Below, one piece after another: positions 1 through 8,404 of a stretch of 12,226 nt of DNA. Each line of letters starts with the position of its first letter. The stretch's first letter is position 1. Position numbers and translations under genes: made by a program. The stretch is from Dictyocoela muelleri (lineage: Eukaryota; Microsporidia), in contig SDVU01000577.1 of the NCBI GenBank assembly GCA_016256075.1, positions 1-12,226 on the forward strand, read 5' to 3'. The notes beneath the pieces are model-generated. The model was not told the origin of the DNA, did no database searches, and worked only from the letters and a program-made list of their open reading frames with translations.

Positions 1-33
1 TTATTTTTAATTTATTTTTTAAAAATTTCAATC

Positions 34-331
34 CAAGGGTCCCCCCTTGATGGTAGGCATCTTTCTAAACAAGCCCCGCAGAAGGAACTCTCCTAGGTGT
101 GGGGATGAGTGCGGCGACGCATCTCGGCAAAAAGTAGTGATAAATAAAAATTCATGAAAAGTCACTAATTAACTGTATCCTGCCGAGTCATTGATAAAAT
201 GAAAATCGCGTATACAGCTGGGCTTCTGAGTAGCTTAGGAAGTGACGTATTATTTGGAACACCAGGAACCAAAGGTCTAAAGACTATGGTTGGAGACAAT
301 TCTCCGGGCTGACAGCTATTGATGTTGTCAG
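34..331. ncRNA. GC-rich hairpin-rich island, candidate structured RNA of unknown family
   Basis: This ~300-base stretch is far richer in GC than anything around it and is packed with local complementarity. Stems read directly: 34-39 with 44-49; 74-80 with 98-104, enclosing 83-86 with 91-94; 110-113 with 118-121 closed by a GCGA (GNRA-type) loop; 123-129 with 181-187, enclosing 135-140 with 162-167; 223-230 with about 234-242 (one bulge, triloop); 292-296 with 301-305; and 309-314 with 326-331. In AT-rich genomes such islands are usually RNA genes, and the size would suit RNase P or SRP RNA, but I could not find their signature motifs, nor those of U1-U6, U3, 5S or tRNA. T-runs follow on both sides (TTTT near 356 on plus; TTTTT near 21-25 read on minus), so the strand is open. 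A 37-codon ORF from about 200 lies inside it and is probably incidental. Confidence 0.45.
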
Positions 332-843
332 TATGTAATATATAATAACCAGAAATTTTCTAAATTTAATTCTTATCTCGTTCAATTTTTTTATTAAAAT
401 ATAAATTTCAAAGCCCATTTCTTTTTTTTTATTTCATCTTTTGCTACAAACCATGAAAATTCCATACCAAAAGCAAAAAACATTATAAATATATGTGTTT
501 TTTTTCAATTAAGTCATTAAAATAAACAGATACCAATATTTTTTTTTGATATCATCTTCTACACATAATACAACACAAGTATAAAATTCTAAAAAAATAT
601 TTTAATTAAAACTACATTTTTGATATTTTTAAATATATGAAATCTATTAATAATATTAATATTGTTAGATAGATATGCTAACATACTAAAAAGTATGTGT
701 ATTGAATGTGTAAACATTTTTAGTTTGTCAATTATTTTAAATATAATTATGAAACAAATTGAGATATAGAAATATCTTTTTTTCATAATATAAAACGTTT
801 TTAAAGATTGAAAACTATAAAAAGAATACAAAATTCATGACAC
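332..843. other. AT-rich spacer, nothing recognised
   Basis: Homopolymeric A and T runs with no coding signal, hairpin or repeat that I can support. The open frame on the minus strand at 589-831 is Ile/Phe/Asn/Lys-rich, has no motif, and looks like chance in AT-rich DNA. Confidence 0.6.
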
Positions 844-1014
844 ATGCCTTTTCAAAGAAATAAAGATTTTTTTAAAAAATATTCAACATCTTCTTCTTTA
901 CCAAATAAAGTAAATTCGAATCTTAACCCTATTCATGATAACAAATACTCAAAACACGAACAGCGGGTAAGTAACAAATATAAACAATCTTTTATCTCAA
1001 ATTGGTCTTTTTAA
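844..1014 (+). CDS. Possible small ORF, 56 aa, unknown function
   Basis: ATG at 844-846 and TAA at 1012-1014 give a 56-residue, basic, Ser/Asn/Lys-rich product beginning MPFQRNKDFFKKYS. I recognise no domain, signal peptide or membrane segment. In DNA this AT-rich a 56-codon run is uncommon but not rare. It lies between the GC-rich island and the 3' end of the convergent phosphatase gene. A sequence resembling a eukaryotic 5' splice site (GGGTAAGTAA, about 964-973) sits inside the frame, so it could be a first exon, but no convincing branch site and acceptor follow nearby. No CCC motif precedes this ATG, unlike the phosphatase gene. It may be spurious. Confidence 0.2.
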   Translation: MPFQRNKDFFKKYSTSSSLPNKVNSNLNPIHDNKYSKHEQRVSNKYKQSFISNWSF

Positions 1015-1128
1015 AATCATAAATTCGAATAGTAACATTTGTTTTTTCTATTTTTCTTGGTAATATTTAAATTAACTCTAATTAACATATTTTTTATAAT
1101 AATCGCTTTAAATCGACAAAATAAAAAA

Positions 1129-1134
1129 TTTATT
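1129..1134 (-). terminator. Possible poly(A) signal AATAAA for the phosphatase gene
   Basis: Read on the minus strand, AATAAA lies about 33 bases past the stop codon of the phosphatase gene. In DNA this AT-rich the hexamer occurs often by chance, so the assignment rests on position only. Confidence 0.25.
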
Positions 1135-1166
1135 ATTAAAAGTATAAATTAAGTATTAATAATTTT

Positions 1167-2495
1167 TTAATATTGTTCATCAACCTTATCGATTAAAATA
1201 AATTCCAGACCATTATCAATTAAAAGTATGCATCCCATATTCCCCATTCTATAACAATAATTTGGTGCTGACCAAATGGTAATTACTTTTCCATCAAAAT
1301 CCTTTTTATATCCTTCAAATACCAATTGATGAGATCTTATGATACACTCAAGACTAAAAAAATCTAAAAAATCATCAACAATGTCTCTTCCAAATAAATA
1401 ACCCAATCCTCTACTATTTTTTATTAGACCATCAGTGCCTGGGTCACTCCAAAGATAATCAGAATAGTTTTCAGGCACATCAGTAGTAAATAAATAAACT
1501 AGAGCTAACAGTTTTTCATTTTTTGAATAAAAAATCGAATCAGGAGCCATTATTCCCCTTTCAATGTCTTTTATATTACGTTTTTTACAGTTTAAAAATT
1601 TTAAATAAAAATTTTTATAATCAATTTTTCCTATTCCTCCATGAACAAGAAAATATTTTTCATCAACAACACAACATATACTCATTAATTCAAATACATC
1701 CATAAATTTTATAAAAATAAATTCATTGTATTTTTCAAGACATTCATTCTTAAAGCCATACACACCATTAACCAATTTACTTTCGTGGTTACCTTTTAGA
1801 AGATAAATATTTTTAAAGATAATTTTGTATAAAAAGAGAAATAAAATACATTCAATTGAATTATACCCACGGTCCACATAATCACCTAAGCAAATTATTT
1901 TCGTATTAAGGGATATATATTTGGTTAATATTTTATCAAATTCATTAGTATCATAATTGATTTTATTTGATATTTGATTGGTGTTAATATGATTAAATGA
2001 AATATCAGCCTTTATTTTCGTATCATCATTCACTATTTTTTCATTTTCATCAGGAAAATTATTAACATTGAAAATATTTTCATTATGATTATTTTCATCT
2101 GAAAAATTATTAACGATGGAAATATTGTCGGTAAGAATATTTTCAGCAAGATTATTTTTAGTAAGATTATTTTCAATAAGATTATTTTCAATAATATTAT
2201 TTTTAGTAACAATATTTTCATATTTTCTAGTTTTGTTTTGTTCTATATTTGGTATTTTTGATTCTTTGTTTTTCAATTTTTCAGTTTCACGAGCTTTTAT
2301 GTGACTAAAAATATTTAATAAATCATAATATTGCCCATGTATATCTCCTATTACATAACAAGGCGAATTTTCAAGTATGATTTCACTCTCATTGAGGAAT
2401 ATTATTTTTATTTCTTCAATTATTTTTTCTACCTCTATTACATCTAACCTTTTAGTATTTATCAATTTAATAAGACAATTTTTAAAAAAATCCAT
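1167..2495 (-). CDS. Ser/Thr protein phosphatase catalytic subunit, PP2A/PP4/PP6 type, with Asn-rich insert
   Basis: A PPP-family metallophosphatase that removes phosphate from Ser/Thr using two metal ions. From the ATG at 2495 it is 442 aa, against about 305-315 for the family. All core motifs are present: GDIHGQ (50-55), GDYVDRG (204-210), GNHES (235-239), HGG (285-287), LWSDP (348-352), SRGLGYLFG (about 361-369), RSHQLV (387-392) and SAPNYCYR (409-416). YGFKNECLEKY, EGYK and WSAPNYCYR point to the PP2A/PP4/PP6 branch, closest by eye to PP4/PP6, rather than PP1 or calcineurin. The extra length is an Asn-rich low-complexity insert (about residues 70-190) between the first two motifs, plus about 28 extra residues between HGG and LWSDP. 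The C-terminus ends DEQY and lacks the YFL tail methylated in PP2A and PP4. The open frame runs on to a TTG at 2507, but the ATG at 2495 is preferred because an ACCCT motif precedes it. The metal and phosphate ligands visible in the motifs are intact, so activity is plausible. Confidence 0.93.
   Translation of the reverse strand: MDFFKNCLIKLINTKRLDVIEVEKIIEEIKIIFLNESEIILENSPCYVIGDIHGQYYDLLNIFSHIKARETEKLKNKESKIPNIEQNKTRKYENIVTKNNIIENNLIENNLTKNNLAENILTDNISIVNNFSDENNHNENIFNVNNFPDENEKIVNDDTKIKADISFNHINTNQISNKINYDTNEFDKILTKYISLNTKIICLGDYVDRGYNSIECILFLFLYKIIFKNIYLLKGNHESKLVNGVYGFKNECLEKYNEFIFIKFMDVFELMSICCVVDEKYFLVHGGIGKIDYKNFYLKFLNCKKRNIKDIERGIMAPDSIFYSKNEKLLALVYLFTTDVPENYSDYLWSDPGTDGLIKNSRGLGYLFGRDIVDDFLDFFSLECIIRSHQLVFEGYKKDFDGKVITIWSAPNYCYRMGNMGCILLIDNGLEFILIDKVDEQY
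2052..2207 (-). repeat. Asn-rich coding minisatellite inside the phosphatase
   Basis: The insert contains back-to-back variants of a 15-base unit encoding pentads such as IENNL, TKNNL and AENIL, followed by looser copies around NVNNFPDEN. The period is a multiple of three, so copy number can change without breaking the frame. The encoded segment should form a disordered surface loop between the first and second metal-binding motifs. The opposite-strand frame over this region is an artefact of the repeat. Confidence 0.8.
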
Positions 2496-2496
2496 A

Positions 2497-2581
2497 GGGT
2501 ATAACAAGTGGATTTTTATGATTGTTAAATAAGAATGAAAAAAATCATGAAAAAATCAATTCTTTAATTAAGATTTATATA
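2497..2581 (-). promoter_or_regulatory. CCC start-proximal motif and upstream TATA-like box of the phosphatase
   Basis: On the minus strand CCC sits one base before the start codon (TTATACCCTATG; CCC at 2497-2499). A CCC- or GGG-like motif within about ten bases of the start codon is a known feature of microsporidian genes, so it supports both this start and the assignment. A TATATAAA sequence lies about 80 bases upstream of the ATG (2574-2581). A closer TTATA adjoins the CCC motif, and in AT-rich DNA the TATA calls are weak. Confidence 0.5.
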
Positions 2582-3414
2582 CAACGGCATATAGTCAAAA
2601 TACATAATTCAAAACCAAGACAGTTTATACATCATAATCTTCTATCATTTGATTTTAATATTAAATTCAAACCTCATCATAAGCAATCTTGAGAGCTAAC
2701 TGCATACGAGATTTTCGTTTTATTAACCACAAAGCATTATTGTACCATAAAAAATAAAAAGAAAACAGCAACGGCGGGGTCAACAACTTTTTCGACTCTA
2801 GGCGCATTTTTTAAAAAAAAATCTCTGCCGGCGCCGTTAAAATTATTTATTCAGGGATAACCATTATTTTTTAGATCAATGTGAAATATAGATCGTTTTT
2901 TGGCGAATAAAATTAAGACCAAGAGGCACAAACTTTTTGTTCAGAAGCGCTGCATTACCAAAGAAAAAAACTGACGGGTATAATTTATGATAAATACAAT
3001 TTATATCAATAAACAAAATTTTGTACAGATATTATATATAAATAGCCTTTTTTCTTCATTAATGAAAACATTGACATTATTTTTCTTTCATTAACACCCC
3101 ATTCTCCGGTATATATGAAAAAAAACTTACCCTTAAACACGTAATCATTTTTTTTAATATTATGTGTATTAAATTTATAATATTAAAACATTTATTTTTA
3201 ATTTAGCCGCTAGTACACTTTTAGCCGCCTCTAATTCATAATATATTTTGGTGATTTAATTTTTACAAAAATGAGTGGCAAGTGCCATAAAATTACTTCG
3301 CAATCGTCATGGCGCCCGAGGTCTCTGGGTTGCTGATTTCTGGTCTACGGTATCATGAAACAAAATGAAAATAAACTCATAAAAAACAAATAAAAATGCT
3401 CCATATATCATATA
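2582..3414. other. Intergenic stretch with small GC-rich patches
   Basis: No gene is supported. Around 2770-2838 a GC-rich patch has seven-base complementary ends (AACGGCG at 2770-2776, CGCCGTT at 2832-2838). Around 3270-3350 another GC-rich patch carries a 21-codon frame (MSGKCHKITSQ and so on) too short to call. Neither patch folds as a tRNA or shows a T-arm motif. They may be remnants of transposon ends. Confidence 0.4.
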
Positions 3415-3573
3415 GTACCATAAATAACAAAATGAAAATGATCCATGGTACCATAACGAAAAAAATGTAAACTATTTATGGTACCATAAAAACACAATTA
3501 AAAAATTAAATGTACCAAACGACATAAAAAAATTATCATGTTGCCATTAAAAACGAAATGACAAATTGGTATG
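3415..3573 (+). repeat. Degenerate ~33-bp tandem repeat starting GTACCATAA
   Basis: Units start at 3415, 3448, 3481 and 3512, then a weaker one at 3541, giving lengths of 33, 33, 31, 29 and about 33. Each opens with GTACCA or a variant, continues with an A-rich body that often includes AAAATGAAAAT or similar, and ends CATG or TATG. Junctions between units create perfect palindromes such as TTATGGTACCATAA. A stray GTACCATAA also occurs near 2740. Confidence 0.6.
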
Positions 3574-4061
3574 GCACAAAAAAGGTAGTGCAGAACTCTC
3601 CAGATACGGTTCTTGCGCCGCGCTCGCTATAAGTTTGTTAATATTGCAGGAGATTTTTTATATAAAAAATTTGGTAGTTGTCATGTACAGGAAGTATATT
3701 TGACATTTCATTTGAACAAATTTAAAGAATAAAACTTGCACTCCGCTGACACTCAATTTATTAATATTAAAACAACATTGCTTCATAATCATCTGAACAC
3801 AATTTTACTACATACCTTTAATTAAATTACCACGATAAAAAATATAAATGAATTTAATCTATCACTAAAAGCATAAAAGAAAAGTAAATAGTAATAAACA
3901 TGGCTGAATGACTGAAATCTTCAATAAGAACATCAGAGAAAATGAGTCACGGACCATAAATATCTTAATAAAAATAGTTTCCTAAAACTTCTTTAATACT
4001 ACCTGATCTCCCGAAGACTGGACAGTAATGATTTATAATTTATATGTTTCGGAAAAATTCG
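3574..4061. other. Intergenic stretch, one GC-rich hairpin
   Basis: No gene seen. Near 3595-3640 a GC-rich patch has AGAAC facing GTTCT across an 11-12-base loop, followed by GCGCCGCGCTCGC. The rest is AT-rich with no repeats I can support. Confidence 0.4.
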
Positions 4062-4275
4062 GGTTCACAAACGTGTTACACTCCCTCCTTAAGACAAGAA
4101 TGAGAATGATGAAATATAGAATTAACAAAGGATAAAAAATAGATTTTCTCTAACTAAAAATATTATACAATTAATTTAGCTAGATGAAATTTCTAAATTT
4201 TTATTATACTTTGTTAATGCCATATTTCATCGTTCGCATTCTTTTTCTTAAGGGGGGATAACCCGTTTGAAAACC
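4062..4275. mobile_element. Foldback MITE with ~80-bp terminal inverted repeats
   Basis: The left end reads inward GGTTCACAAACGTGTTAC, the right end read inward from 4275 is GGTTTTCAAACGGGTTAT. Both continue with a pyrimidine/CTTAAG block, then GAATG-GAA or GAATG-GAACGATGAAATAT and ATTAACAAAG. The arms pair over about 80 bases with small indels, leaving a short AT-rich centre. No coding capacity. I see no clear target duplication. The GGTT start resembles the Merlin ends further along, so it may be a Merlin-mobilised MITE, which is inference. The minus-strand frame at 4214-4456 crosses its right arm and is not a gene. Confidence 0.7.
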
Positions 4276-4344
4276 ATTTTTTTGTTATTTTATTATGATA
4301 AATATCAATAGCTTTGCAGTATTTTATCGTAATAAGTAATTTGA

Positions 4345-4424
4345 GATATCTAAAAACACCCGTACGACACAAAAAGTCCGCCACTTTAAAATATGAATAC
4401 TTTCGTCTAATAACATGTGTTTTC
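4345..4424 (+). repeat. Dispersed repeat A, left copy
   Basis: About 80 bases containing CCCGTACGACACAAA, AATATGAATACTTT, GTCTAATAAC and TGTGTTTTC, matched in the same orientation at 9397-9477 with roughly 85 percent identity by eye. It lies just outside the left end of the MULE. The family is unknown. Confidence 0.75.
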
Positions 4425-4433
4425 GGCTTGTCG

Positions 4434-4470
4434 TCGTTATGCCACAAAAATGGCATAATAATGGGTTTAT
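4434..4470 (+). repeat. Palindromic repeat B, left copy (probable MULE end)
   Basis: TTATGCCACAAAAATGGCATAA is a near-perfect palindrome followed by TAATGGGTTT. A diverged copy lies at 9361-9395. Because it is palindromic it can be read as the terminal repeat in either direction. Confidence 0.6.
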
Positions 4471-4577
4471 GTCACAGATTCAGATTAATATAAATTTTTT
4501 AGAAAAAATAGAAAAACCGAAAAAAAAGTTTTTTATCAATTCATTTTAGAATTTTTTTATTTCGAGATAACTACCAA

Positions 4578-5925
4578 TTAGAACAAACAATCAGTTCTGT
4601 AATATGATGAATATTTGTTTAAATTATAAAAAATCACGTTGTCCAGGGTGTTCATATTTTCGGTATCTAAATAAATTAGTTTGCTTAAATTCTTATCGAC
4701 TTTAGCATGATGCTTTTTTATTTCCATTCCAATCTCATATATACTGAGATGCGCATTTACCACGTTTTTATTCAATTACCTATGCCATCCCTCAATATTA
4801 TTATTGGTTTTGGGTATTTTTAGTTTTATCACTTTAGTATCTACCAGAACTCGATAGAAAATACCGAAAATTAAACATCATTATCATATAGTTCTTTCAA
4901 ATATGTTTTTTTAAACAATCACAGAATTCCTTAATTAAAAATATATTCGGATTTTCATTCACAAAAAAAATCCACCTTTTTAATTTTATCTTTTAAATTT
5001 TCATAAAGAACCATAGATAAGGCAATTATAACTTTAAATGTTTGTCTTAAAAACCTTTTTTTTCGGAATTCATTTTAAAGCCGATTTTCTGAATACGCAT
5101 GAATAAATATGGGTAAAATGTAAAAAAAACAACTAAATATACGTGTTTCTGGAAATATATTTTTCAAGCCAGTAAAGCCGACATTTCAAAATCAATTTAG
5201 ATGTATTTGGCTGCTGAATTCGAGGCCTTTTCTTTTATTATCTCGAATAGCCTTTCATATGAATTTTTAGATTTATTTTTCATTAATTAATAAACTAAAG
5301 GAATCCTGTCCTTTTTTTGAGGCATGAATTGAATATATTGAAGAAACTGTCATGGTAAAGCGAAGAACCTTCCATCGCACGACTAATGTTTAGCCAAACT
5401 TAAATGAAACAATATGTTTTTGTTGTGAATACAACAATTCGATTCACATATACTTGTCTGGAATATTTTTAAAAATATTTCATTGGCAAATGTATGTTTT
5501 GCATTTTCTGGGATATCGTCAGCAATGATTGTAAGATAATTTTTCCGCCTTGTTCTTGTAATTTTATCCTTTATTGTCTTATATTTAGGCATTTCTTTTT
5601 GTACTAAATCGTCGTTATTCTAATCTCCGTTTTTATAATTTCAGATGGCTTTTCATTTGTTTTTTAAAGCTCTTTCAATAATATTTGAATTCAAATAAAT
5701 AGATTCATTTTTTCAAAGTTTTGTTTGTAAATATTGTGATCTATAAAGCTAATTATTGTGATTTACGCTGAAATAATAAACCATCTTTTACATTTTCTAT
5801 TTACGCATCGCCACTTATTGGTATTATCACGTAAACGCGAATAAAAACTATAGACGAACCCATTATGAAGAATATTTTTAGTTTTTTTTTCTATTCAGAA
5901 CAAATAAAATTTCATTGTAATTCAT
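4578..5925 (-). pseudogene. MULE transposase with N-terminal FLYWCH zinc finger, broken
   Basis: This would encode a DDE transposase of the Mutator-like group. In minus-strand order: a start ATG at 5923-5925; a FLYWCH-type finger around 5870-5740 with HNGFVYSFYSR, NKWRCVNRKCKRWF and DHN; the linker EMPKYKTIKDKITRTRRKNY-like segment followed by an intact stretch at 5592-5383 (MPKYKTIKDK to LSLAKH); CDGRF, equivalent to the first catalytic Asp motif (DGTF); LMKNKS and SYERLFEIIKEKAS; IDFE, the second Asp motif (about 5190); TNNNIEGWHR, the conserved block with the catalytic Glu (4779-4810); and a C-terminal NAHLSIYEIGMEIKKHHAKV segment. These blocks lie in shifting frames with several stops, and the C-x-x-H motif after IDFE has decayed. 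Some frame changes fall at poly-A runs. The family call is from motif order and is secure; the gene cannot make a full protein. Confidence 0.85.
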
Positions 5926-5950
5926 TTAAGGGTTCTAATGTTTTTTTATA

Positions 5951-5958
5951 AATTTTTG
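5951..5958. repeat. Left target duplication of the Merlin element (AATTTTTG)
   Basis: Matches AATTATTG at 9342-9349 at seven of eight positions, exactly abutting the terminal inverted repeats on both sides. Eight to nine bases is the known duplication length for Merlin and the related IS1016/IS1595 elements. It sits about 26 bases upstream of the MULE start codon. Confidence 0.75.
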
Positions 5959-5969
5959 GGTCCTTAGCC

Positions 5970-6141
5970 GGGTTAGCGCTCCCTCCCTCTAGAAGAAAAA
6001 GCTTGATTCATCAAATATTGCATCAACAAGTGATATGTGATTAAACTTTTTAGTAGATTTTAAGCTTAATCACATATCACTTGTTGATGCAATATTTGAT
6101 GAATCAAGCTTTTTCTTCCAGAGGGGGGGGGGCGCTAACCC
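5970..6141. repeat. Left terminal palindrome of the Merlin
   Basis: Arms 5970-6044 and 6066-6141 around a ~21-base loop. Outer ends are GGGTTAGCGC and GCGCTAACCC. The inner 54 bases of the arms, from GAAGAAAAAGCTTGATTC to TATGTGATTAA, are identical by eye. The right arm carries a run of about 11 G that is interrupted in the left arm (CTCCCTCCCTC). In a single strand this would form a very stable hairpin. Confidence 0.9.
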
Positions 6142-6219
6142 CCACCACATATAAATTCATTAATAAAAAAATTTTTTACCGCCTATGTTTAAACGAATAA
6201 ATAGGCTGAGAGACATTGA

Positions 6220-7056
6220 TTTTTTAATTTGATCTCAGACAAACAAAAAATAATCACTTTATTACAGGCTTTGGATATAATTCCAGATGAAAAAAAATTG
6301 ATTTAAATGCAATAAACCAATGAAAAAAAAGGAAACAGTGATTACACAATAGGATACGTGTGGAAAAGCAGTAAATGTAAACTGAAGCGTAATTTACTAG
6401 AAGATTCTTCCCTAAAAGGATTTAAAGGGTCTCCATCAGTATTCCTTCAGTTTTCATTTTATAATAAAAACAACTTCACTGCTTATTATGTGATGAAAAA
6501 TTGCAAAATAGAAAGAGAAATGTATTCGCTTTTACTTTCATTTTTTCGAATTAAAATTTCGAACTTTGTTAAAGAAAATAGAAGACAGATCGGAGGTAAT
6601 TTAAAGGAAGTTCAAATTGATTAGACTTTTTGGGCCAGGCGAAAATATAACGTAGGTGATATAGGAGCGGCCATTTGGGTATTTTGGGGCCATTGAATTT
6701 AATACTGGATATTGTTACTGCCAAGTAGTAGACAATAGAGATGTGATGACTCTCCATCCGATTATTAAGGAACAAATAAAACCAAAGTCATATGTAATAT
6801 CGGCTAAATGGAGAACATATAATAATTTAGCGAGTATTTTCAGAGACACAGTATCTCACAAACATTACTTCGTTGATCCTATTACAAAACCCAATACCCA
6901 AAAGATAGAAAATTTATGGCTTCATATGAAAAAGATTGTGCATTATAGCTACGGGATTAACTAAAAAATCCTACCTGATCATTTAAATGTGTTTATGTTC
7001 TTTCGAAATCATAAATATATCGAATTTTCTGAATTTTTAATGATTCTAATGAAATA
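6220..7056 (+). pseudogene. Merlin/ISXO2-like transposase, broken
   Basis: A DDE transposase related to IS1595-family enzymes. Blocks in order: TLLQALDIIPDEKKLI (from about 6256), CNKPMKKK and SKCKLKRNLL (remains of the N-terminal zinc ribbon), FKGSPSVFLQF, GGNLKEVQID with the first catalytic Asp (6619-6621), TFWARRKYNVG, GAAIWVFWG, IEFNTGYCYCQVVDNRD, TLHPIIKEQIKP, YVISAKWRTYNNL, HYFVDPITKPNTQKIENLW with the catalytic Glu, and FMFFRNHKYIEFSEF. The family's second Asp (ISD-W) is Ala here (YVISAKW). Stops occur at 6304, 6622 and 6962, and frame changes fall at the A-run near 6325 and the G-run near 6686. No start codon survives. The frame reaches ATG AAA TA at 7049-7056, where the nested element begins; the original stop was probably TAA (see 7055-8925). 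Confidence 0.85.
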
Positions 7057-7065
7057 CAGGGTTTC

Positions 7066-7600
7066 CCAAAGTTATAGACACATTTTACTAAAGTTATAGA
7101 CACATTTTACTAAAGTTATAGACACATTTTTTCAAAGTTATAGACACATTTTCCCAAAGTTATAGACACATTTTCACAAAGTTATAGACACATTTTCACA
7201 AACTTATAGACACATTTTCACAAAGTTATAGACACATTTTACCAAAGTTATAGACACATTTTCCCAAAGTTATAGACACATTTTCCCAGAGTTATAGACA
7301 CATTTTCTCAAAGTTATAGATACATTTTCCCAGAGTTATAGACACATTTTCCCAGAGTTATAGACACATTTTCCCAGAGTTATAGACACATTTTCCCAGA
7401 GTTATAGACACATTTTCCCCAGAGTTATAGACACATTTTCCCAAAGTTATAGACACATTTTCCTCAGAGTTATAGACACATTTTCTCAGACTTATAAACA
7501 CATTTTTTTCAGTTATAGACACATTTTTTTCAGTTATAGACAAATTTTTCCAGAGTTATAGATACATTTTCCTAGAGTATAGACACATTTCCCTTGGGTT
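7066..7600 (+). repeat. Left array, about 25 units of a ~21-bp repeat
   Basis: The unit is AGTTATAGACACATTTTCCC plus one base, varying mostly in the spacer (CCC, CAC, CTC, ACC, TTT). Units near the outer end and middle are almost uniform, while those past about 7490 decay in length and sequence. The first unit is part of the terminal repeat itself. Confidence 0.95.
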
Positions 7601-8404
7601 TTAGACCGTTTTTCAGATATATGGACCCATTTTCATGGAGCGAAAGACACATTTTCAATATTTATACAAAAATTGCATACCTAAACCTTAAAACCAAAAT
7701 CTCAAGAATTAACGGTAATACTCCGTTAAACATCTATATTTTTTCTTGAATAAAAAAATATTTAAAATATACATGAAAAAAAGTTTTAAAATAAACTAAA
7801 ATACATTTTTCGGATTGTAATAGTAGCACGAGAGCTGTCGCCTTTTTTAGACAAAAAATTAGAAATGTCTTATTTTAAACAGGAATATTCGATTATGGCC
7901 TTATTTAGACACCCCTTTAAAAAATATACCCTCCTACAAAATAGGGTAATTACAAGGTATAAATAAATTTATCTTTTACTGCTTATTAACATTATTTGGA
8001 AACTATTTTTTAGAATAAGTCGTTTCCCTAATTATATATAAACTGATTTATGCAATATGAATATAAGACAATATAATTAAAATTTAAAAATCTTTTGTTA
8101 TTTCTATATTAAGCAGTTTAGTGTATTTCTTTTGAGAGAGTGCCTAAAAAGTTATAATAAAATATTCTTGTTTAAACTAGGATATTGTATATTTTTAAAA
8201 AAAAATTCGGGTGATCTCGCGTCAACTCGCCTTCTGAAAGTTCTCGTGTTACTTATTAAAAACTAAAAATTAGTTAAGTTTATCCTGAAATTTATCTTAA
8301 TATATTTAAAATAATTTTCTTTTCAAAAAATCTACAAGCTGAGTACTGCCGAAAATTATATATATTTCTGTTTTAAGGTATTATTTGGGAGAAATTAATT
8401 TCAC
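7601..8404. other. Interior of the TA element, no coding signal
   Basis: AT-rich with a few fading repeat units at both edges. A small hairpin occurs at 7709-7729 (TTAACGG and CCGTTAA, seven-base loop). I looked for DDE/DDD transposase motifs of the mariner type on both strands and found none. Confidence 0.6.

Noticed and set aside
104-135. Hammerhead-like GATGAG plus hairpin
   Set aside because: The stem is followed by TCTCGGCAAAAA rather than the required GAAA arrangement, and no matching helices I and III were found.
34-331. rRNA, SRP RNA, RNase P RNA or spliceosomal RNA
   Set aside because: None of the signature motifs I know for these RNAs could be found on either strand, so the island is left unidentified.
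589-831. 80-codon frame on the minus strand
   Set aside because: Ile/Phe/Lys/Asn composition with no motif; typical of chance open frames in AT-rich sequence.
1523-2304. Frames overlapping the phosphatase gene on both strands
   Set aside because: They lie within a gene with complete PPP motifs; those at 2033-2304 are the Asn-rich repeat read in other frames.
4214-4456. 80-codon minus-strand frame starting MPFLWHNDDK
   Set aside because: It spans repeat B, repeat A and the right arm of the foldback MITE, so it is a composite of repeats with no domain.
6569-6775. Minus-strand frame of 68 codons
   Set aside because: Antisense shadow of the Merlin transposase blocks.
7358-7543. Minus-strand frame encoding a repetitive peptide
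   Set aside because: The ~21-bp tandem repeat has a period divisible by three, so it stays open by construction.
7601-8404. Remnant mariner transposase inside the TA element
   Set aside because: No DDE/DDD motif block seen in any frame.
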